Origin: Halomonas stenophila
GTDB lineage: Bacteria; Pseudomonadota; Gammaproteobacteria; Pseudomonadales; Halomonadaceae
Length of the DNA: 64,000 bases
Reading direction: 5' to 3'
Assembly (NCBI RefSeq): GCF_014192275.1
Contig: NZ_JACHXR010000001.1
Span: forward strand, 682,001 to 746,000
Each line of letters begins with the position of its first letter. Position 1 is the stretch's first letter. A model generated the notes under the pieces. It did not search any database and was not told the origin of the DNA. It saw only the letters and a list, made by a program, of their open reading frames with translations. Below, piece by piece: positions 29,808 through 39,258 of this stretch. The position numbers and the translations under genes are program-made.

Positions 29808-30740
29808 TCACCCGTGGGGATGCGTCAGGGGCAGCCCGTCGCGAGGCGCCATGGGGCCGGTCGCCCCGTCCGGTTCGGGCAGGCCGTGCTGGCGACAGGC
29901 GGCAATCAGGGTGTTGTGCAGCAGGCAGGCGATGGTCATGGGGCCGACGCCGCCCGGGACCGGGGTGAGCGCGCCGGCGACCCGGGAGACGCAGGCGGCA
30001 TCCACGTCGCCCACCAGGCGTCTGCTGTCGCCCTCTCCGAGGCGTGTGATGCCGACGTCGATCACCGTGGCGCCGGCCTTGACCCAGTCCCCCTGCACCA
30101 GCCCGGGCTGGCCCACCGCCGCCACCAGGATGTCGCCCTGGCGGCAGATCTTGGCGGGGTTCGGGGTCCTCGAGTGGGCAACGGTGACGGTGCAGTCCTT
30201 CTTCAGCAGCAGGCTCGCCAGGGGGCGGCCGACGATTCGCGAGCGGCCCAGCACCACGGCATGCTTGCCGGTGAGCTCGCCGAGGTGCGACTCGAGCAGC
30301 CGGATGCAGCCCAGCGGGGTGCAGGGCGCCAGGCCTTCGCCGCCCACGGCCAGCGCGCCGACGTTCAGGGGATGAAAGCCGTCCACGTCCTTGGCCGGGT
30401 CGATGGCGTGGATGATCGCCTCGGGATCGATATGCGCCGGTAGCGGCAGTTGGACCAGGATGCCGTGCACCTCGGGGTCGCGGTTGAGGCGCGCGATCCG
30501 CTCGAGCAGCGTCGCCTGGGAGGTGGCGGCCGGCAGGGCATGCTCGAAGGAGCGCATGCCGACCTCCCGGGCATGCTCCCCCTTGCGCCGCACGTACACC
30601 TGGCTGGCGGGATCGTCGCCCACCAGGACCACCGCCAGGCCGGGGACGAGGCCCTGGTGAGTGCCGAGGCGGCGTACCGCGTCGGCCACCGTCGCGCGTA
30701 GCGCCCTGGCCTGAGCCTTGCCATCGATCAGTAACGCCAT
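29808..30740 (-). CDS. second methylenetetrahydrofolate dehydrogenase / cyclohydrolase (FolD paralogue)
   Basis: 310 aa. It keeps all FolD landmarks: the lysine in [13 protein letters not shown] near residue 53, [42 protein letters not shown] and [12 protein letters not shown]. It differs clearly from the housekeeping copy at 18346-19227 and has a C-terminal extension rich in Pro and Gly. It is divergent from the cysteine-rich protein and metF-like gene at 31150-32695, from which it is separated by repeats. I infer an accessory C1-tetrahydrofolate route, for example oxidation of methyl or methylene groups released by demethylation. Confidence 0.93.
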   Translation of the reverse strand: MALLIDGKAQARALRATVADAVRRLGTHQGLVPGLAVVLVGDDPASQVYVRRKGEHAREVGMRSFEHALPAATSQATLLERIARLNRDPEVHGILVQLPLPAHIDPEAIIHAIDPAKDVDGFHPLNVGALAVGGEGLAPCTPLGCIRLLESHLGELTGKHAVVLGRSRIVGRPLASLLLKKDCTVTVAHSRTPNPAKICRQGDILVAAVGQPGLVQGDWVKAGATVIDVGITRLGEGDSRRLVGDVDAACVSRVAGALTPVPGGVGPMTIACLLHNTLIAACRQHGLPEPDGATGPMAPRDGLPLTHPHG

Positions 30741-30756
30741 CTCGCTCCCGTTCGTC

Positions 30757-30824
30757 TGGTGTCGATCGTAGGCCTCCCTCTTCGACCTGTCCCCGGCGCC
30801 CCTCGCTTAGCTGCGATTCCCCTG
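30757..30824. repeat. internally deleted relative of the MITE-like element
   Basis: 30776-30805 is a 30-bp exact match to 61457-61486, followed by CGATTCCCCTG, 9 of 11 identical to that element's right end. ATCGTAG before the match resembles its left end. This suggests a ~70-bp deletion derivative. Confidence 0.65.
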
Positions 30825-30860
30825 CGGGGGAGGGGGCTCAACCTGCCTCGGAAGTCTACG

Positions 30861-30997
30861 CTTTGTCTGAAAACTGCCTGCGCTCGCCCATCCGGCGTTA
30901 AAAATCGGCTCAAAGTACTCATTTACACCGCGTAAACTCCGTCTTTTCACCGATTTTTGCCTTGTCTGGCCATCGCTCGCCGACTTTTCAGACAAAG
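30861..30997. repeat. structured dispersed repeat, copy B (137 bp)
   Basis: Ends CTTTGTCTGAAAA and TTTTCAGACAAAG are perfect 13-bp complements. The inner AAAAATCGG/CCGATTTTT arms match copy A. It sits between divergent genes (second folD and the cysteine-rich C1 protein). Confidence 0.88.
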
Positions 30998-31149
30998 CTT
31001 AGGCCAGAACGCTTTCGCTGTTATTCCGACGGCGACGCCGCGCATCGCCACGGCGACGGTCGTCCTGCGCTATGTCATTGTCGCCCTGATGGAAGTGCCG
31101 CGACGTCAGGCTTCCTAGCCTATCGAAAGGGCCCCTCCGGGGCCAGGCC

Positions 31150-31650
31150 ATGCATCAAGGCGAGGGCAACCCCATGTATCGCATGCGGCGCTGGGTGGTC
31201 CGCCATGCCCGGGCCTTCGAGATCCTCTATGACGGCTTCGAGCCCGTCCTCAAGGCGCTCGCGCCGCTGGTGGCCCGTCTGGGCCACCAGCGGCTGGAGC
31301 GACCGGTCGCCGCGGTCGAGCGGGTCATCAAGGGGCTGTTGTTCGACTGTCAGATGTGCGGGCACTGCGTGCTCAGCGCCACCGGCATGGCTTGCCCGAT
31401 GAACTGCCCCAAGCGGCTGCGCAACGGCCCCTGCGGCGGGGTGCGCCCCGACGGGGGCTGCGAGGTGAAGCCCGAGATGCGCTGCGTCTGGGTGGAGGCC
31501 TGGGAGGGCAGCCGGCGCATGCGCCACGGCGATCGTATCCAGGTGGTGCAGCTGCCGGTGGATGCCGCCGAGCAGGGGCGTTCCACCTGGCTCAAGGTGA
31601 TGCGCGGCGAGCACGCCAGGGAGGTGTCGGGGATCCATGAAGTTCGATGA
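31150..31650 (+). CDS. cysteine-rich MTHFR_C / MetV-like protein
   Basis: 166 aa (ATG at 31174, MYRMRRWVVRH, is a possible later start). The core CQMCGHCVLSATGMACPMNC followed by PKRLRNGPCGGVRPDGGC and EMRCVW is the pattern of the PF12225-type methylenetetrahydrofolate reductase C-terminal (MetV-like) domain. In acetogens and some proteobacteria that domain partners MetF. The cysteines suggest a zinc or iron-sulfur site. It overlaps the metF-like gene by 14 bp, strong evidence of a complex or coupled function. Confidence 0.85.
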   Translation: MHQGEGNPMYRMRRWVVRHARAFEILYDGFEPVLKALAPLVARLGHQRLERPVAAVERVIKGLLFDCQMCGHCVLSATGMACPMNCPKRLRNGPCGGVRPDGGCEVKPEMRCVWVEAWEGSRRMRHGDRIQVVQLPVDAAEQGRSTWLKVMRGEHAREVSGIHEVR

Positions 31651-32695
31651 CGAGCCGGTTCCCGGCTATTCGCTGCCGATCCTGCCGGGCCATGTCTCGC
31701 CCGGGCGCCTGGAGCGCGTGCTGCGCGCCGGGCGCTTCGCGCTGACTACCGAGATCGACCCGCCGGACTCCGCCGATCCGGCGGAGGTGCTGCGACGGGC
31801 GGCGATCTTCGACGGCTATGTGGATGCCATCAACGCCACCGATGGCTCCGGGGCCAACTGTCACATGTCCAGCGTCGGGGTCTGCTCGCTGCTGACCCGG
31901 GTGGGCTACGCCACCATCCTCCAGATGTCCTGTCGCGACCGCAACCGCATCGCCATGCAGGGCGAGATCCTGGGGGCCGCGGCCATGGGCGCCTGCAACC
32001 TGCTGTGCCTGACCGGGGACGGCGTCCAGGCCGGGGACCATCCCCAGGCCCGACCGGTCTTCGACCTGGACTCCATGTCGCTGCTGGAGGTCGCCCGACG
32101 CATGCGCGACGAGGGACGCTTCGAGAGTGGCCGGGCGATCACCGACCCGCCCCGGATCTTCCTCGGGGCGGCGGAGAACCCCTTCGTGCCTCCGCAGTCC
32201 TGGCGGGCACGTCGGCTGGCCAAGAAGGTGGCCGCCGGCGCTCGCTTCATCCAGACCCAGTACTGCTTCGATCCCCCACGGCTGCGCGATTTCATGGCCG
32301 AGATCGCGGACCTGGGCGTGCTCGAGGGGCCCGACCGCGCCTTCGTGCTGGTGGGCATGGGGCCGCTGGCCTCCGCCCGCAGCGCGCGCTGGATTCGTGA
32401 GCACGTCCCCGGGGTGCATATCCCCGATGCCGTGATCCGGCGGCTCGAGGGCGCCCGGGACCAGCGGGCGGAGGGCGAGCGGCTGTGCTGCGACATCCTC
32501 GCCGAGGTGCGCGAGATCGAGGGGGTGAGCGGTGCCCATATCATGGCCTACCGCCAGGAGCACACGGTGGCACGGATCATCGAGGAGACCGGGGTGCTCG
32601 AGGGACGCGTGCCCTGGTATCCGGGGCGGGACAACCCCGCCGAGCTCAACCCCGAGGCGCCGGAGGCGGACGTGGACGCGGTCGCCTCCGGCTAG
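31637..32695 (+). CDS. methylenetetrahydrofolate reductase-like protein
   Basis: 352 aa TIM-barrel protein of the MetF family. It has an early acidic ALTTEIDPPDSADP (the Glu of the active site in MTHFRs) near residue 38, INATDGSGANCHMSS, NLLCLTGDGVQAGDHP near residue 122 and GARFIQTQYCFDP near residue 205. MetF interconverts methylene-THF and methyl-THF with FAD. With an overlapping MetV-like partner it resembles the two-subunit MTHFRs used in methyl oxidation or acetogenesis rather than the single MetF of methionine synthesis. The direction here is unknown. Confidence 0.88.
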   Translation: MKFDDEPVPGYSLPILPGHVSPGRLERVLRAGRFALTTEIDPPDSADPAEVLRRAAIFDGYVDAINATDGSGANCHMSSVGVCSLLTRVGYATILQMSCRDRNRIAMQGEILGAAAMGACNLLCLTGDGVQAGDHPQARPVFDLDSMSLLEVARRMRDEGRFESGRAITDPPRIFLGAAENPFVPPQSWRARRLAKKVAAGARFIQTQYCFDPPRLRDFMAEIADLGVLEGPDRAFVLVGMGPLASARSARWIREHVPGVHIPDAVIRRLEGARDQRAEGERLCCDILAEVREIEGVSGAHIMAYRQEHTVARIIEETGVLEGRVPWYPGRDNPAELNPEAPEADVDAVASG

Positions 32696-32701
32696 TGGCG
32701 C

Positions 32702-33466
32702 TCAGCCGGCGAGGGCAACGTCGCGCAGTACCGGCGCCTGCCCGGGGGCGACCTCGATCTCCCAGCCCCGGTCCGGCTGCCAGTCGCCCAGCACGATGCG
32801 CCGCGCCGGGGTGCCGTCGAGCTCCAGTTGATGGACGGCGGGGCGATGGGTGTGGCCGTGGATCAGGGTGGTCACGCCGTGCTCGCGCAGGGCCTCGACG
32901 ACCTCGTCCGGGGTGACGTCCATGATGTCCTCGGCCTTGTTGGAGTTGGCTTCGCCGGACTGGTCGCGCAGCTGTTTCGCCAGCGCCAGTCGCTCGGGGA
33001 TCGGCATGGCGAGAATCTGCGCCTGCCACTGCGGGTCCCGGGCCCGGGACCGGAAGGCCATGTAGGCCTCGTCCCGGGTGCACAGGCTGTCGCCGTGCAT
33101 CAGCAGCACCCGTTCGTCGCCGAGGGTGACGACGCTGGGGTCGGGCAGCAGCCGAGCCCCGGCCTCGTCGGCGAAGCGTTCCCCGAGCAGGAAGTCGCGA
33201 TTGCCGTGCATCAGGTAGATGGCGGTGCCGTCGTCGGCGCGGGCCTTCAGGGCGCCGGCGATGCGCCGCGCCAGGGCGGCATTGCCGGTCGGGTCGGCCT
33301 CGCCGAGGTCCAGCAGGTCGTCACCGATCCAGGCCTCGAAGAAGTCGCCGAGGATGTACAGGGCCTCGGCGCCCCTGGCACGGCGGTCGAGCCAGGCCAG
33401 GAACCCTTCGGTGATGGCGGGGGCGCCGGGATGGAGGTGCAGGTCGGAAATCAGCAGGGTGGACAT
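32702..33466 (-). CDS. lpxH: UDP-2,3-diacylglucosamine diphosphatase
   Basis: 254 aa calcineurin-like phosphoesterase that cuts UDP-2,3-diacylglucosamine to lipid X in lipid A synthesis at the inner face of the membrane. Metal-ligand motifs are in order: SDLHLH (residue 7), [11 protein letters not shown] (about 40), HGNRDFLLG (about 87), LMHGDSLC (about 122) and IHGHTHRP (about 203). It converges with the metF-like gene (6 bp apart) and is followed upstream by ppiB on the same strand. Confidence 0.95.
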   Translation of the reverse strand: MSTLLISDLHLHPGAPAITEGFLAWLDRRARGAEALYILGDFFEAWIGDDLLDLGEADPTGNAALARRIAGALKARADDGTAIYLMHGNRDFLLGERFADEAGARLLPDPSVVTLGDERVLLMHGDSLCTRDEAYMAFRSRARDPQWQAQILAMPIPERLALAKQLRDQSGEANSNKAEDIMDVTPDEVVEALREHGVTTLIHGHTHRPAVHQLELDGTPARRIVLGDWQPDRGWEIEVAPGQAPVLRDVALAG

Positions 33467-33515
33467 GGCGGCTCTTGCGGCGTCGGGTGCGTGAGAAGCG
33501 TGGGGCGATGAAGGC

Positions 33516-34025
33516 TCAGGCCTCGGCGTCGTCCTTCACGTAGGCGCGCTGGATGACGACGTCATCGGCGGGCACGTCGGCGTGCATGCCGCGGCGGGTC
33601 GTCGGCACGGCCTTGATGCGCTCGACCACGTCCATGCCGTCGACCACCTCGCCGAACACGCAGTAGCCCCAGCCCTGGATGTTCTTGCCGCGATGGTTGA
33701 GGAAGTCGTTGTCGGCGACGTTGATGAAGAACTGGGCGCTGGCGGAGTGCGGGTCCTGGGTGCGGGCCATGGCCAGGGTGCCGGTGGTGTTGGCCAGGCC
33801 GTTGTCGGCCTCGTTCTCGATGGGCTCGCGGGTCGGCTTCTGGTTGAAGTCGTGGTCGAAGCCGCCGCCCTGCACCATGAAGCCGTCGATCACGCGGTGG
33901 AAGAGGGTGTTGTCGTAGAAGCCATCGCGGACGTACTGCTCGAAGTTGGCTGCCGTCTTCGGCGCCTTCTCGTGGTTGAGCGCGATGGTGATATCGCCGA
34001 AGTTGGTCTGCAAGATGATCATCAT
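33516..34025 (-). CDS. ppiB: peptidyl-prolyl cis-trans isomerase B (cyclophilin)
   Basis: 169 aa. It is a cytoplasmic cyclophilin: [21 protein letters not shown], then the catalytic region [15 protein letters not shown] with Arg near residue 44, the active-site [13 protein letters not shown] and [15 protein letters not shown]. No signal peptide is present. The start at 34025 has AAAGGAA about 5 bases upstream on the minus strand; the long open frame to 34235 would run into the glnS leader. It is divergent from glnS, a pairing often seen with cysS and lpxH in gammaproteobacteria. Confidence 0.95.
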   Translation of the reverse strand: MMIILQTNFGDITIALNHEKAPKTAANFEQYVRDGFYDNTLFHRVIDGFMVQGGGFDHDFNQKPTREPIENEADNGLANTTGTLAMARTQDPHSASAQFFINVADNDFLNHRGKNIQGWGYCVFGEVVDGMDVVERIKAVPTTRRGMHADVPADDVVIQRAYVKDDAEA

Positions 34026-34134
34026 GGTTTCCTTTCGTTTCCTGTCATTGTCGCCAGAGCCATCGCCGTGGGAAGGGGGCCGGCGCCCCTCGTCGAGTCC
34101 GGCGGTGACTGTCCTGGTCGTGAAGCGGGATGCC

Positions 34135-34165
34135 TTGGCGCCATATGGGCACGTGGCGCTATAAT
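34135..34165 (+). promoter_or_regulatory. sigma-70-type promoter of glnS
   Basis: A perfect -10 TATAAT (34160-34165) is preceded by TTGGCG (34135-34140) at a long 19-bp spacing, about 90 bp before the glnS ATG. Confidence 0.5.
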
Positions 34166-34255
34166 AGCCCTTTTGCGTCGATGCGCGAAGCCGGGCCCGG
34201 AGGCGCCGGCGTCGCGGCGACAGGCCCGCGTTCAACCAGAGGTTGCCCTATCAAC

Positions 34256-35935
34256 ATGACCAGCGAGACCACCAGCGCGCCGAACTTCATTCGCAACCAG
34301 ATTCGCGAGGAGGTCGAGGCCGGCCGGCAGGGGAAGATCGTCACCCGCTTCCCGCCGGAGCCCAATGGCTTCCTGCACATCGGCCACGCCAAGTCGATCT
34401 GTCTGAATTTCGGGCTCGCCGAGCAGTTCGGTGGCGACTGTCATCTGCGCTTCGACGACACCAACCCGGCGAAGGAAGAGCAGGCCTATATCGACGCCAT
34501 CAAGGAGGATGTCAGCTGGCTGGGCTTCGAGTGGGCGGGGCCGGTGCGCTTCGCCTCCGACTACTTCGACCAGCTGTACGCCTGGGCCCAGCACCTGGTG
34601 CGCGAGGGCAAGGCCTATGTCGACGACCTCTCGCCCGAGGAGATGCGCGAGTATCGCGGTACCCTGACCGAGGCGGGTCGGCCGAGCCCGTATCGCGAGC
34701 GCGGCGTGGAGGAGAACCTCGACCTGCTGGAGCGCATGCGCCTCGGCGAGTTCGCCGAGGGCGAGAAGGTGCTGCGGGCCAGGATCGACATGGCCGCCCC
34801 CAACATCAACCTGCGCGATCCCATCCTCTACCGCATCCGCCACGCCCATCACCACCAGAGCGGGGACAAGTGGAAGATCTATCCGTCCTATGACTTCACC
34901 CATGGCCAGTCGGATGCCATCGAGGGCGTGACCCACTCCATCTGCACCCTGGAGTTCGAGGATCACCGGCCGCTATACGAGTGGTTCCTGGACAACCTGC
35001 CGGTGCCGGCCCGCCCGCGCCAGATCGAGTTCGCCCGGCTCAACCTCAACTACACCCTGACCTCCAAGCGCAAGCTCAAGCTGCTGGTGGACGAGGGCAT
35101 CGTCGACGGCTGGGACGACCCGCGCCTGCCGACCATCTCCGGGATGCGGCGCCGTGGCTATACGCCGGCCTCGATCCGCAAGTTCTGCGAGATGATCGGC
35201 GTCACCCGGGCCGACGGCGGCCTGGTGGACATCGCCATGCTGACCCACGCCCTGCGCTCCGACCTCGAGGACAACGCGCCGCGCGCCATGTGCGTGCTCA
35301 AGCCCCTCAAGGTGGTGCTGACCAACGTGGCCGAGGATCATGAGGAGGTCTACGAGGTGGCCGGCCACCCGGCCCGCGAGGACATGGGCACTCGCAGGAT
35401 CCCCCTGACCCGGGAGCTCTACATCGACCAGGACGACTTCATGGAGGAGCCGCCGAAGAAGTTCTTCCGCCTGGCCCCGGGCAAGGAGGTGCGCCTGCGC
35501 AATGCCTACGTGATCCGCTGCGACGAGGTGGTCAAGGGCGCGAACGGCGAGATCGAGGAGCTGCGCTGCTCGGTGGACTTCGACACCCTGGGCAAGAACC
35601 CCGAGGGCCGCAAGGTCAAGGGGGTGATCCACTGGGTCAGCGCCCCCCATGGCGTGCCCGTGGAGGTGCGGCTCTACGACAACCTCTTCCAGGTCGAGCA
35701 GCCGGACAAGGACAGGGATGCCGACTTCCTCGAGCACCTCAATCCCGAGTCGCTGGTCACCGTGCAGGGGGTCGCCGAGCCGAGCCTGGCCGGCACGGCG
35801 CCGGAGAGCCGCTTCCAGTTCGAGCGGGTGGGCTACTTCTGCACCGACCGCCATGCCTCCGCGCCCGACAAGCTGGTATTCAACCGCACCGTGGGGCTCA
35901 AGGACACCTGGGCGAAGATCAAGAAGAAGGGCTGA
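34256..35935 (+). CDS. glnS: glutaminyl-tRNA synthetase
   Basis: 559 aa class I synthetase that charges tRNA-Gln. The HIGH motif appears as [11 protein letters not shown] near residue 41 after RFPPEPNG, the KMSKS-loop equivalent is [12 protein letters not shown] near residue 265, and a GlnRS anticodon-binding beta-barrel C-terminal part runs from about 340. Length is close to the E. coli enzyme. The start at 34256 is chosen because [16 protein letters not shown] matches the conserved N-terminus. cysS starts 1 bp after its stop, so the two synthetases are co-transcribed. Confidence 0.96.
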   Translation: MTSETTSAPNFIRNQIREEVEAGRQGKIVTRFPPEPNGFLHIGHAKSICLNFGLAEQFGGDCHLRFDDTNPAKEEQAYIDAIKEDVSWLGFEWAGPVRFASDYFDQLYAWAQHLVREGKAYVDDLSPEEMREYRGTLTEAGRPSPYRERGVEENLDLLERMRLGEFAEGEKVLRARIDMAAPNINLRDPILYRIRHAHHHQSGDKWKIYPSYDFTHGQSDAIEGVTHSICTLEFEDHRPLYEWFLDNLPVPARPRQIEFARLNLNYTLTSKRKLKLLVDEGIVDGWDDPRLPTISGMRRRGYTPASIRKFCEMIGVTRADGGLVDIAMLTHALRSDLEDNAPRAMCVLKPLKVVLTNVAEDHEEVYEVAGHPAREDMGTRRIPLTRELYIDQDDFMEEPPKKFFRLAPGKEVRLRNAYVIRCDEVVKGANGEIEELRCSVDFDTLGKNPEGRKVKGVIHWVSAPHGVPVEVRLYDNLFQVEQPDKDRDADFLEHLNPESLVTVQGVAEPSLAGTAPESRFQFERVGYFCTDRHASAPDKLVFNRTVGLKDTWAKIKKKG

Positions 35936-35936
35936 C

Positions 35937-37328
35937 ATGCAGATCTACAACACGCTCACCCGGCGCAAGGAAACCTTCACGCCCATCGACCCGGGCAAGG
36001 TGCGCATGTACGTCTGCGGCATGACCGTCTACGACTACTGCCACCTGGGCCATGCCCGGGTGATGGTGGCCTTCGACGTCATCACCCGCTACCTGCGCGC
36101 GCGCGGCTATGACGTCACCTATGTGCGCAACATCACCGACATCGACGACAAGATCCTCAAGCGGGCCGACGAGAACGGCGAGACCATCGAGGCGCTCACC
36201 GACCGCATGATCGATGCCATGCACGAGGACGAGGGCCGTCTCGGGGTGCTGCGACCGGACAGCGAGCCCCGCGCCACCCGGCATCTCGACGAGATCGTCG
36301 CCATGATCCAGGCGCTGATCGACAAGGGCTACGCCTACGCCGCGGACAACGGCGACGTCTACTATCGGGTGCGCCGGTTCGAGGGCTACGGCAAGCTCAA
36401 CAACCGCGACCCGGACGAGATGCGCGCCGGCGCCCGGGTGGATGTCGACGAGCACAAGGAGGACCCGCTGGACTTCGTGCTGTGGAAGGCGGCCAAGCCC
36501 GGCGAGGCCAATTGGCCGTCGCCCTGGGGGGCGGGACGCCCCGGCTGGCACATCGAGTGCTCGGCGATGTCCACCTGCTGCCTGGGCGAGACCTTCGACA
36601 TCCACGGTGGCGGGCCGGACCTGACCTTCCCCCACCACGAGAACGAGATCGCCCAGAGCGAGGCCGCCACCGGCAAGCCCTACGTCAACACCTGGATGCA
36701 CGCCGGCGCCGTGCGAGTGGACCAGGAGAAGATGTCCAAGTCGCTGGGCAACTTCTTCACCATCCGCGAGGTGCTGGCGCACCATGATCCGGAGGTGGTG
36801 CGCTACCTGCTGGTTGCGAGCCATTACCGCAGCCCGATCAACTATGCCCCCGAGTCGCTGGCCGATGCCCGCAAGTCCCTGGAGCGTTTCTACAACGCCC
36901 TGGCGGACGTGGAGGCGCAGGAGGGCGAGGTGGATGCGTCCTTCGACCGGCGCTTCGTCGCCGCCATGGACGATGACTTCAACACCGCCGAGGCGATGTC
37001 GGTGCTCTTCGACCTGGCCCGGGAGCTCAACCGGGCCAAGAAGGAGGCCCCGGCTCAGGCGCCGGCGCTGGCCGCCGAGCTCAGGCGGCTGGGCGAGGTG
37101 CTGGGTCTGCTGCAGCAGGCGCCGACGACCTTCCTCCAGGGGGGGGTGGCCGAGCTGCCGCTGCCCGAGGCCGAGATCGAGGCGCGGATCGCCGCCCGGG
37201 CCGAGGCCAAGAAGGCCCGCGACTTCGCCCGGGCCGACGGCATCCGGGACGAGCTGGCCGCGCTCGGCATCGTGCTCAAGGACGGCCGCGAAGGCACCTC
37301 CTGGGTGCTCGAGGCGTCGGAGGGGTGA
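35937..37328 (+). CDS. cysS: cysteinyl-tRNA synthetase
   Basis: 463 aa class I synthetase. It opens [17 protein letters not shown]; zinc ligands include Cys in [17 protein letters not shown] (with the HIGH equivalent HLGHA), Cys in WHIECSAMS and His/Glu in [22 protein letters not shown] lies near residue 266. It follows glnS with one intervening base. The open frame extends upstream inside glnS but conservation begins at this ATG. Confidence 0.97.
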   Translation: MQIYNTLTRRKETFTPIDPGKVRMYVCGMTVYDYCHLGHARVMVAFDVITRYLRARGYDVTYVRNITDIDDKILKRADENGETIEALTDRMIDAMHEDEGRLGVLRPDSEPRATRHLDEIVAMIQALIDKGYAYAADNGDVYYRVRRFEGYGKLNNRDPDEMRAGARVDVDEHKEDPLDFVLWKAAKPGEANWPSPWGAGRPGWHIECSAMSTCCLGETFDIHGGGPDLTFPHHENEIAQSEAATGKPYVNTWMHAGAVRVDQEKMSKSLGNFFTIREVLAHHDPEVVRYLLVASHYRSPINYAPESLADARKSLERFYNALADVEAQEGEVDASFDRRFVAAMDDDFNTAEAMSVLFDLARELNRAKKEAPAQAPALAAELRRLGEVLGLLQQAPTTFLQGGVAELPLPEAEIEARIAARAEAKKARDFARADGIRDELAALGIVLKDGREGTSWVLEASEG

Positions 37329-37336
37329 GGCCCGCC

Positions 37337-37603
37337 CTACACGACGTGATCGGTACCCGTCCCCGGTTTCTCGCGCGACGTATGACGGGGGGCCGGGGCG
37401 TTCGGCCCTTCGTCGACGACGGCCATGGCCTCGTCCAGGCTCCTGGCCACCGCATTCCAGGGGAGCCGCGATCCGGCGAGATGGCAGTGGTAGAGCGCAT
37501 CGTCATCGATTTCGACGCGATGGATGTCGTTGCCCCGATTGTCCCTCCACCAGTCGGCATGGACATGCCGCCAGCGAGGGGCGAGCGGCGTTCCGATGTT
37601 CAT
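37337..37603 (-). CDS. small hypothetical protein
   Basis: 88 aa, no recognised family. The sequence has an ordinary protein look (ADWWRDNRGNDIHRVEIDDD, LPWNAVARSLDEAMAVVDE). The ATG at 37601-37603 is preceded by a strong GGAGGA eight bases upstream, which is the main reason to accept it. The last ~20 residues are low-complexity and charged. It is convergent with cysS. Confidence 0.55.
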   Translation of the reverse strand: MNIGTPLAPRWRHVHADWWRDNRGNDIHRVEIDDDALYHCHLAGSRLPWNAVARSLDEAMAVVDEGPNAPAPRHTSREKPGTGTDHVV

Positions 37604-38020
37604 GAGGACGTTCCTCCGTTGACTACCCGTGCCGGGCGAGAGCTCAGTGGGCTTTCCAGATCTGCAGGTGGGGGCTTCCAGCCCGTGACAGAGCGAGTGG
37701 CAATCGCGTCTGCGCTTGGCGTTGGCCGGATCCGCAGGCCCCAGATCCTCGTGGGGACATGGGAGAGGCAGCCGACGTCCCCCCTGTGATGAGAGCGGGG
37801 GCGCGTCCGGGGGAGCTGCCCGGTGCGTGCGGTCCGGCGCATCGGGCGTTTCTCTCGGGGGTTATGGGTCAACAGCAATACCTGGTTCATATTGCTTTTC
37901 TCCGAACGGCTTGGCGGCCATGGGAGCGACTCTCGGTCGCCGGTCATCAGAGCGAGAGGGCAGGCACTCATCCAGTGCCGGGACGGCCCAACCCTCGGCC
38001 CCTTGTCCTCAAGAGTAGTA
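37604..38020. other. gene-poor intergenic stretch
   Basis: About 420 bp with no convincing coding region. The open frames here are short, Arg/Pro/Ser-rich, and lack ribosome sites. Composition is less GC-rich than the neighbouring genes. It contains the presumed promoter of the small minus-strand gene, but I cannot point to clear -35/-10 boxes. Confidence 0.5.
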
Positions 38021-38045
38021 TAAAAACGCTGTTTGTAAACAGCGT
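38021..38045 (-). terminator. Rho-independent terminator on the minus strand
   Basis: ACGCTGTTT and AAACAGCGT (38026-38045) form a perfect 9-bp stem. Read on the minus strand it is followed by a T-run, so it can end transcripts coming from the DUF1853 gene. Confidence 0.75.
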
Positions 38046-38048
38046 GCT

Positions 38049-38108
38049 GTAACTTTTGGTAACTTTTTTTAACGTCGTTTAACTTACTATAGCATTCTTT
38101 AACCTTGT
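38049..38108. repeat. 6 x 10-bp tandem repeat, TAAC-phased
   Basis: TAAC occurs at 38050, 38060, 38070, 38080 and 38100, with TAGC at 38090: six units of exactly 10 bp, consensus (G/T)TAACTTTTk. Read on the minus strand this is GTTAAANNNN repeated. It is the most AT-rich run seen in the surrounding few kb. Confidence 0.8.
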
Positions 38109-38194
38109 CGTGCGCCTGCCGTCGGTGAGGGGCGCGACAGGATGGCGGCGGGAAGAGAGCCGGTGCCGTGCCGGGCGTGGTCCTTCACGGCGGG

Positions 38195-39172
38195 TCAAGG
38201 GGCCTCGGCCGCCGGGGGCAGGGGCATCTGGCGGGGCCAGTCGTCGTCGACCACGAAGATCCGGCACCACTCCGCCGGCGCTCCCTTCCCGGGCAGGCAC
38301 AGGCCGAGCTGTACCGGCGCTCCGCCGCCGGCGAAGTGCAGCCGCAGGCAGTGCTCCAGCACCGGCAGCGAGGTCAGGTGCTCCGGGAGCGGCAGGGCGA
38401 GCCAGTGAGGCTTGCACAGCCAGGCCCCGCGAGTGCCCTCGGGGAGCGCGTCGTGGAGCCGCGACCAGTCCCGCCAGTACAGCCATTTCCCGCGATGGTG
38501 GTCGGGGGCGGCATCCCGGGGCGGGGGTAGCGAGGCATGGAAGGGGTAGAACAGCACCCCGGGCATCGCCAGGCGCTGCCGGAGGTGCGGGACCGGCCCG
38601 CCCAGCCGCTCGGCCAGCGCCTGGCGGGCCGTCGGGGAGTGGGCCAGCGGCAACTGGTGGCGCTCCAGATGGGCGCGCTTGATGGCCAGGCTGTCCAGGC
38701 CCCCGGGACCGATCCAGCGGGCCTGGTCGGCATCGTCGCCGGGCCCCTCGGGGAGGCCCAGGTAGTACTTGATGGCCACCTCCAGGTGCACCGGGGTGGG
38801 GTCCTGTGCCTCGGCATAGGCCAGGTCGAGCTCCCCCAGGGTGCGGCGCTCGCGGATCACCGGCAGGTTATGGGCCAACAGGCGGGTGGCCGGTGCCGTG
38901 TCGAGCAGGAATTGCCACAGCCGCTCATGATAATGGCCCATGCGGCCCTTCAGGGTGTCGCCGATGAAGTGTTCGAACTCTTCGGGCCGGGCCTCCAGAT
39001 GACCCAGGTAGTCGGCCAGGGCATCGTCGCCGCCCAGGCCCAGCTGGGCCGGCTCGGGACGGCCGGGCCGGTTCAGGGTGAGCAGGTCCGGAGCCTGCAG
39101 CAGCCAGGCCAGGTCGCGTACCAGCGGGTGTTGCCAGCGGTCGATGATGTCGTGAAGCCCGTCGGGCGGCAT
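38195..39172 (-). CDS. DUF1853 family protein
   Basis: About 325 aa from the ATG at 39170-39172 (MPPDGLHDIIDRWQHPLVRDLAWLL); a TTG at 39214 is a weaker alternative. Conserved DUF1853 stretches include WQHPLVRDLAWLL, LGELDLAYAEA, VHLEVAIKYYLGL, MPGVLFYPFH and GAWLCKPHWLAL. The ELD...HLEVAIKYY pair looks like a PD-(D/E)xK nuclease-type core (D, then E-x-K), an inference from pattern only; the function is not known. It is divergent from the osmoprotectant ABC operon. Confidence 0.88.
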   Translation of the reverse strand: MPPDGLHDIIDRWQHPLVRDLAWLLQAPDLLTLNRPGRPEPAQLGLGGDDALADYLGHLEARPEEFEHFIGDTLKGRMGHYHERLWQFLLDTAPATRLLAHNLPVIRERRTLGELDLAYAEAQDPTPVHLEVAIKYYLGLPEGPGDDADQARWIGPGGLDSLAIKRAHLERHQLPLAHSPTARQALAERLGGPVPHLRQRLAMPGVLFYPFHASLPPPRDAAPDHHRGKWLYWRDWSRLHDALPEGTRGAWLCKPHWLALPLPEHLTSLPVLEHCLRLHFAGGGAPVQLGLCLPGKGAPAEWCRIFVVDDDWPRQMPLPPAAEAP

Positions 39173-39258
39173 GCGCTCTGGTTCCCGGCGTTGAGATGTC
39201 GTTCTGACAGCCAAGCTGTACAGGCCTTACACTCAGGATACCTTCAATAAGGAAGTGG

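Noticed and set aside
37600..37971. Possible minus-strand gene in the gap after the small hypothetical
   Set aside because: Sequence is Arg/Pro/Ser-rich without a ribosome site and overlaps the start of the better-supported 88-aa gene.
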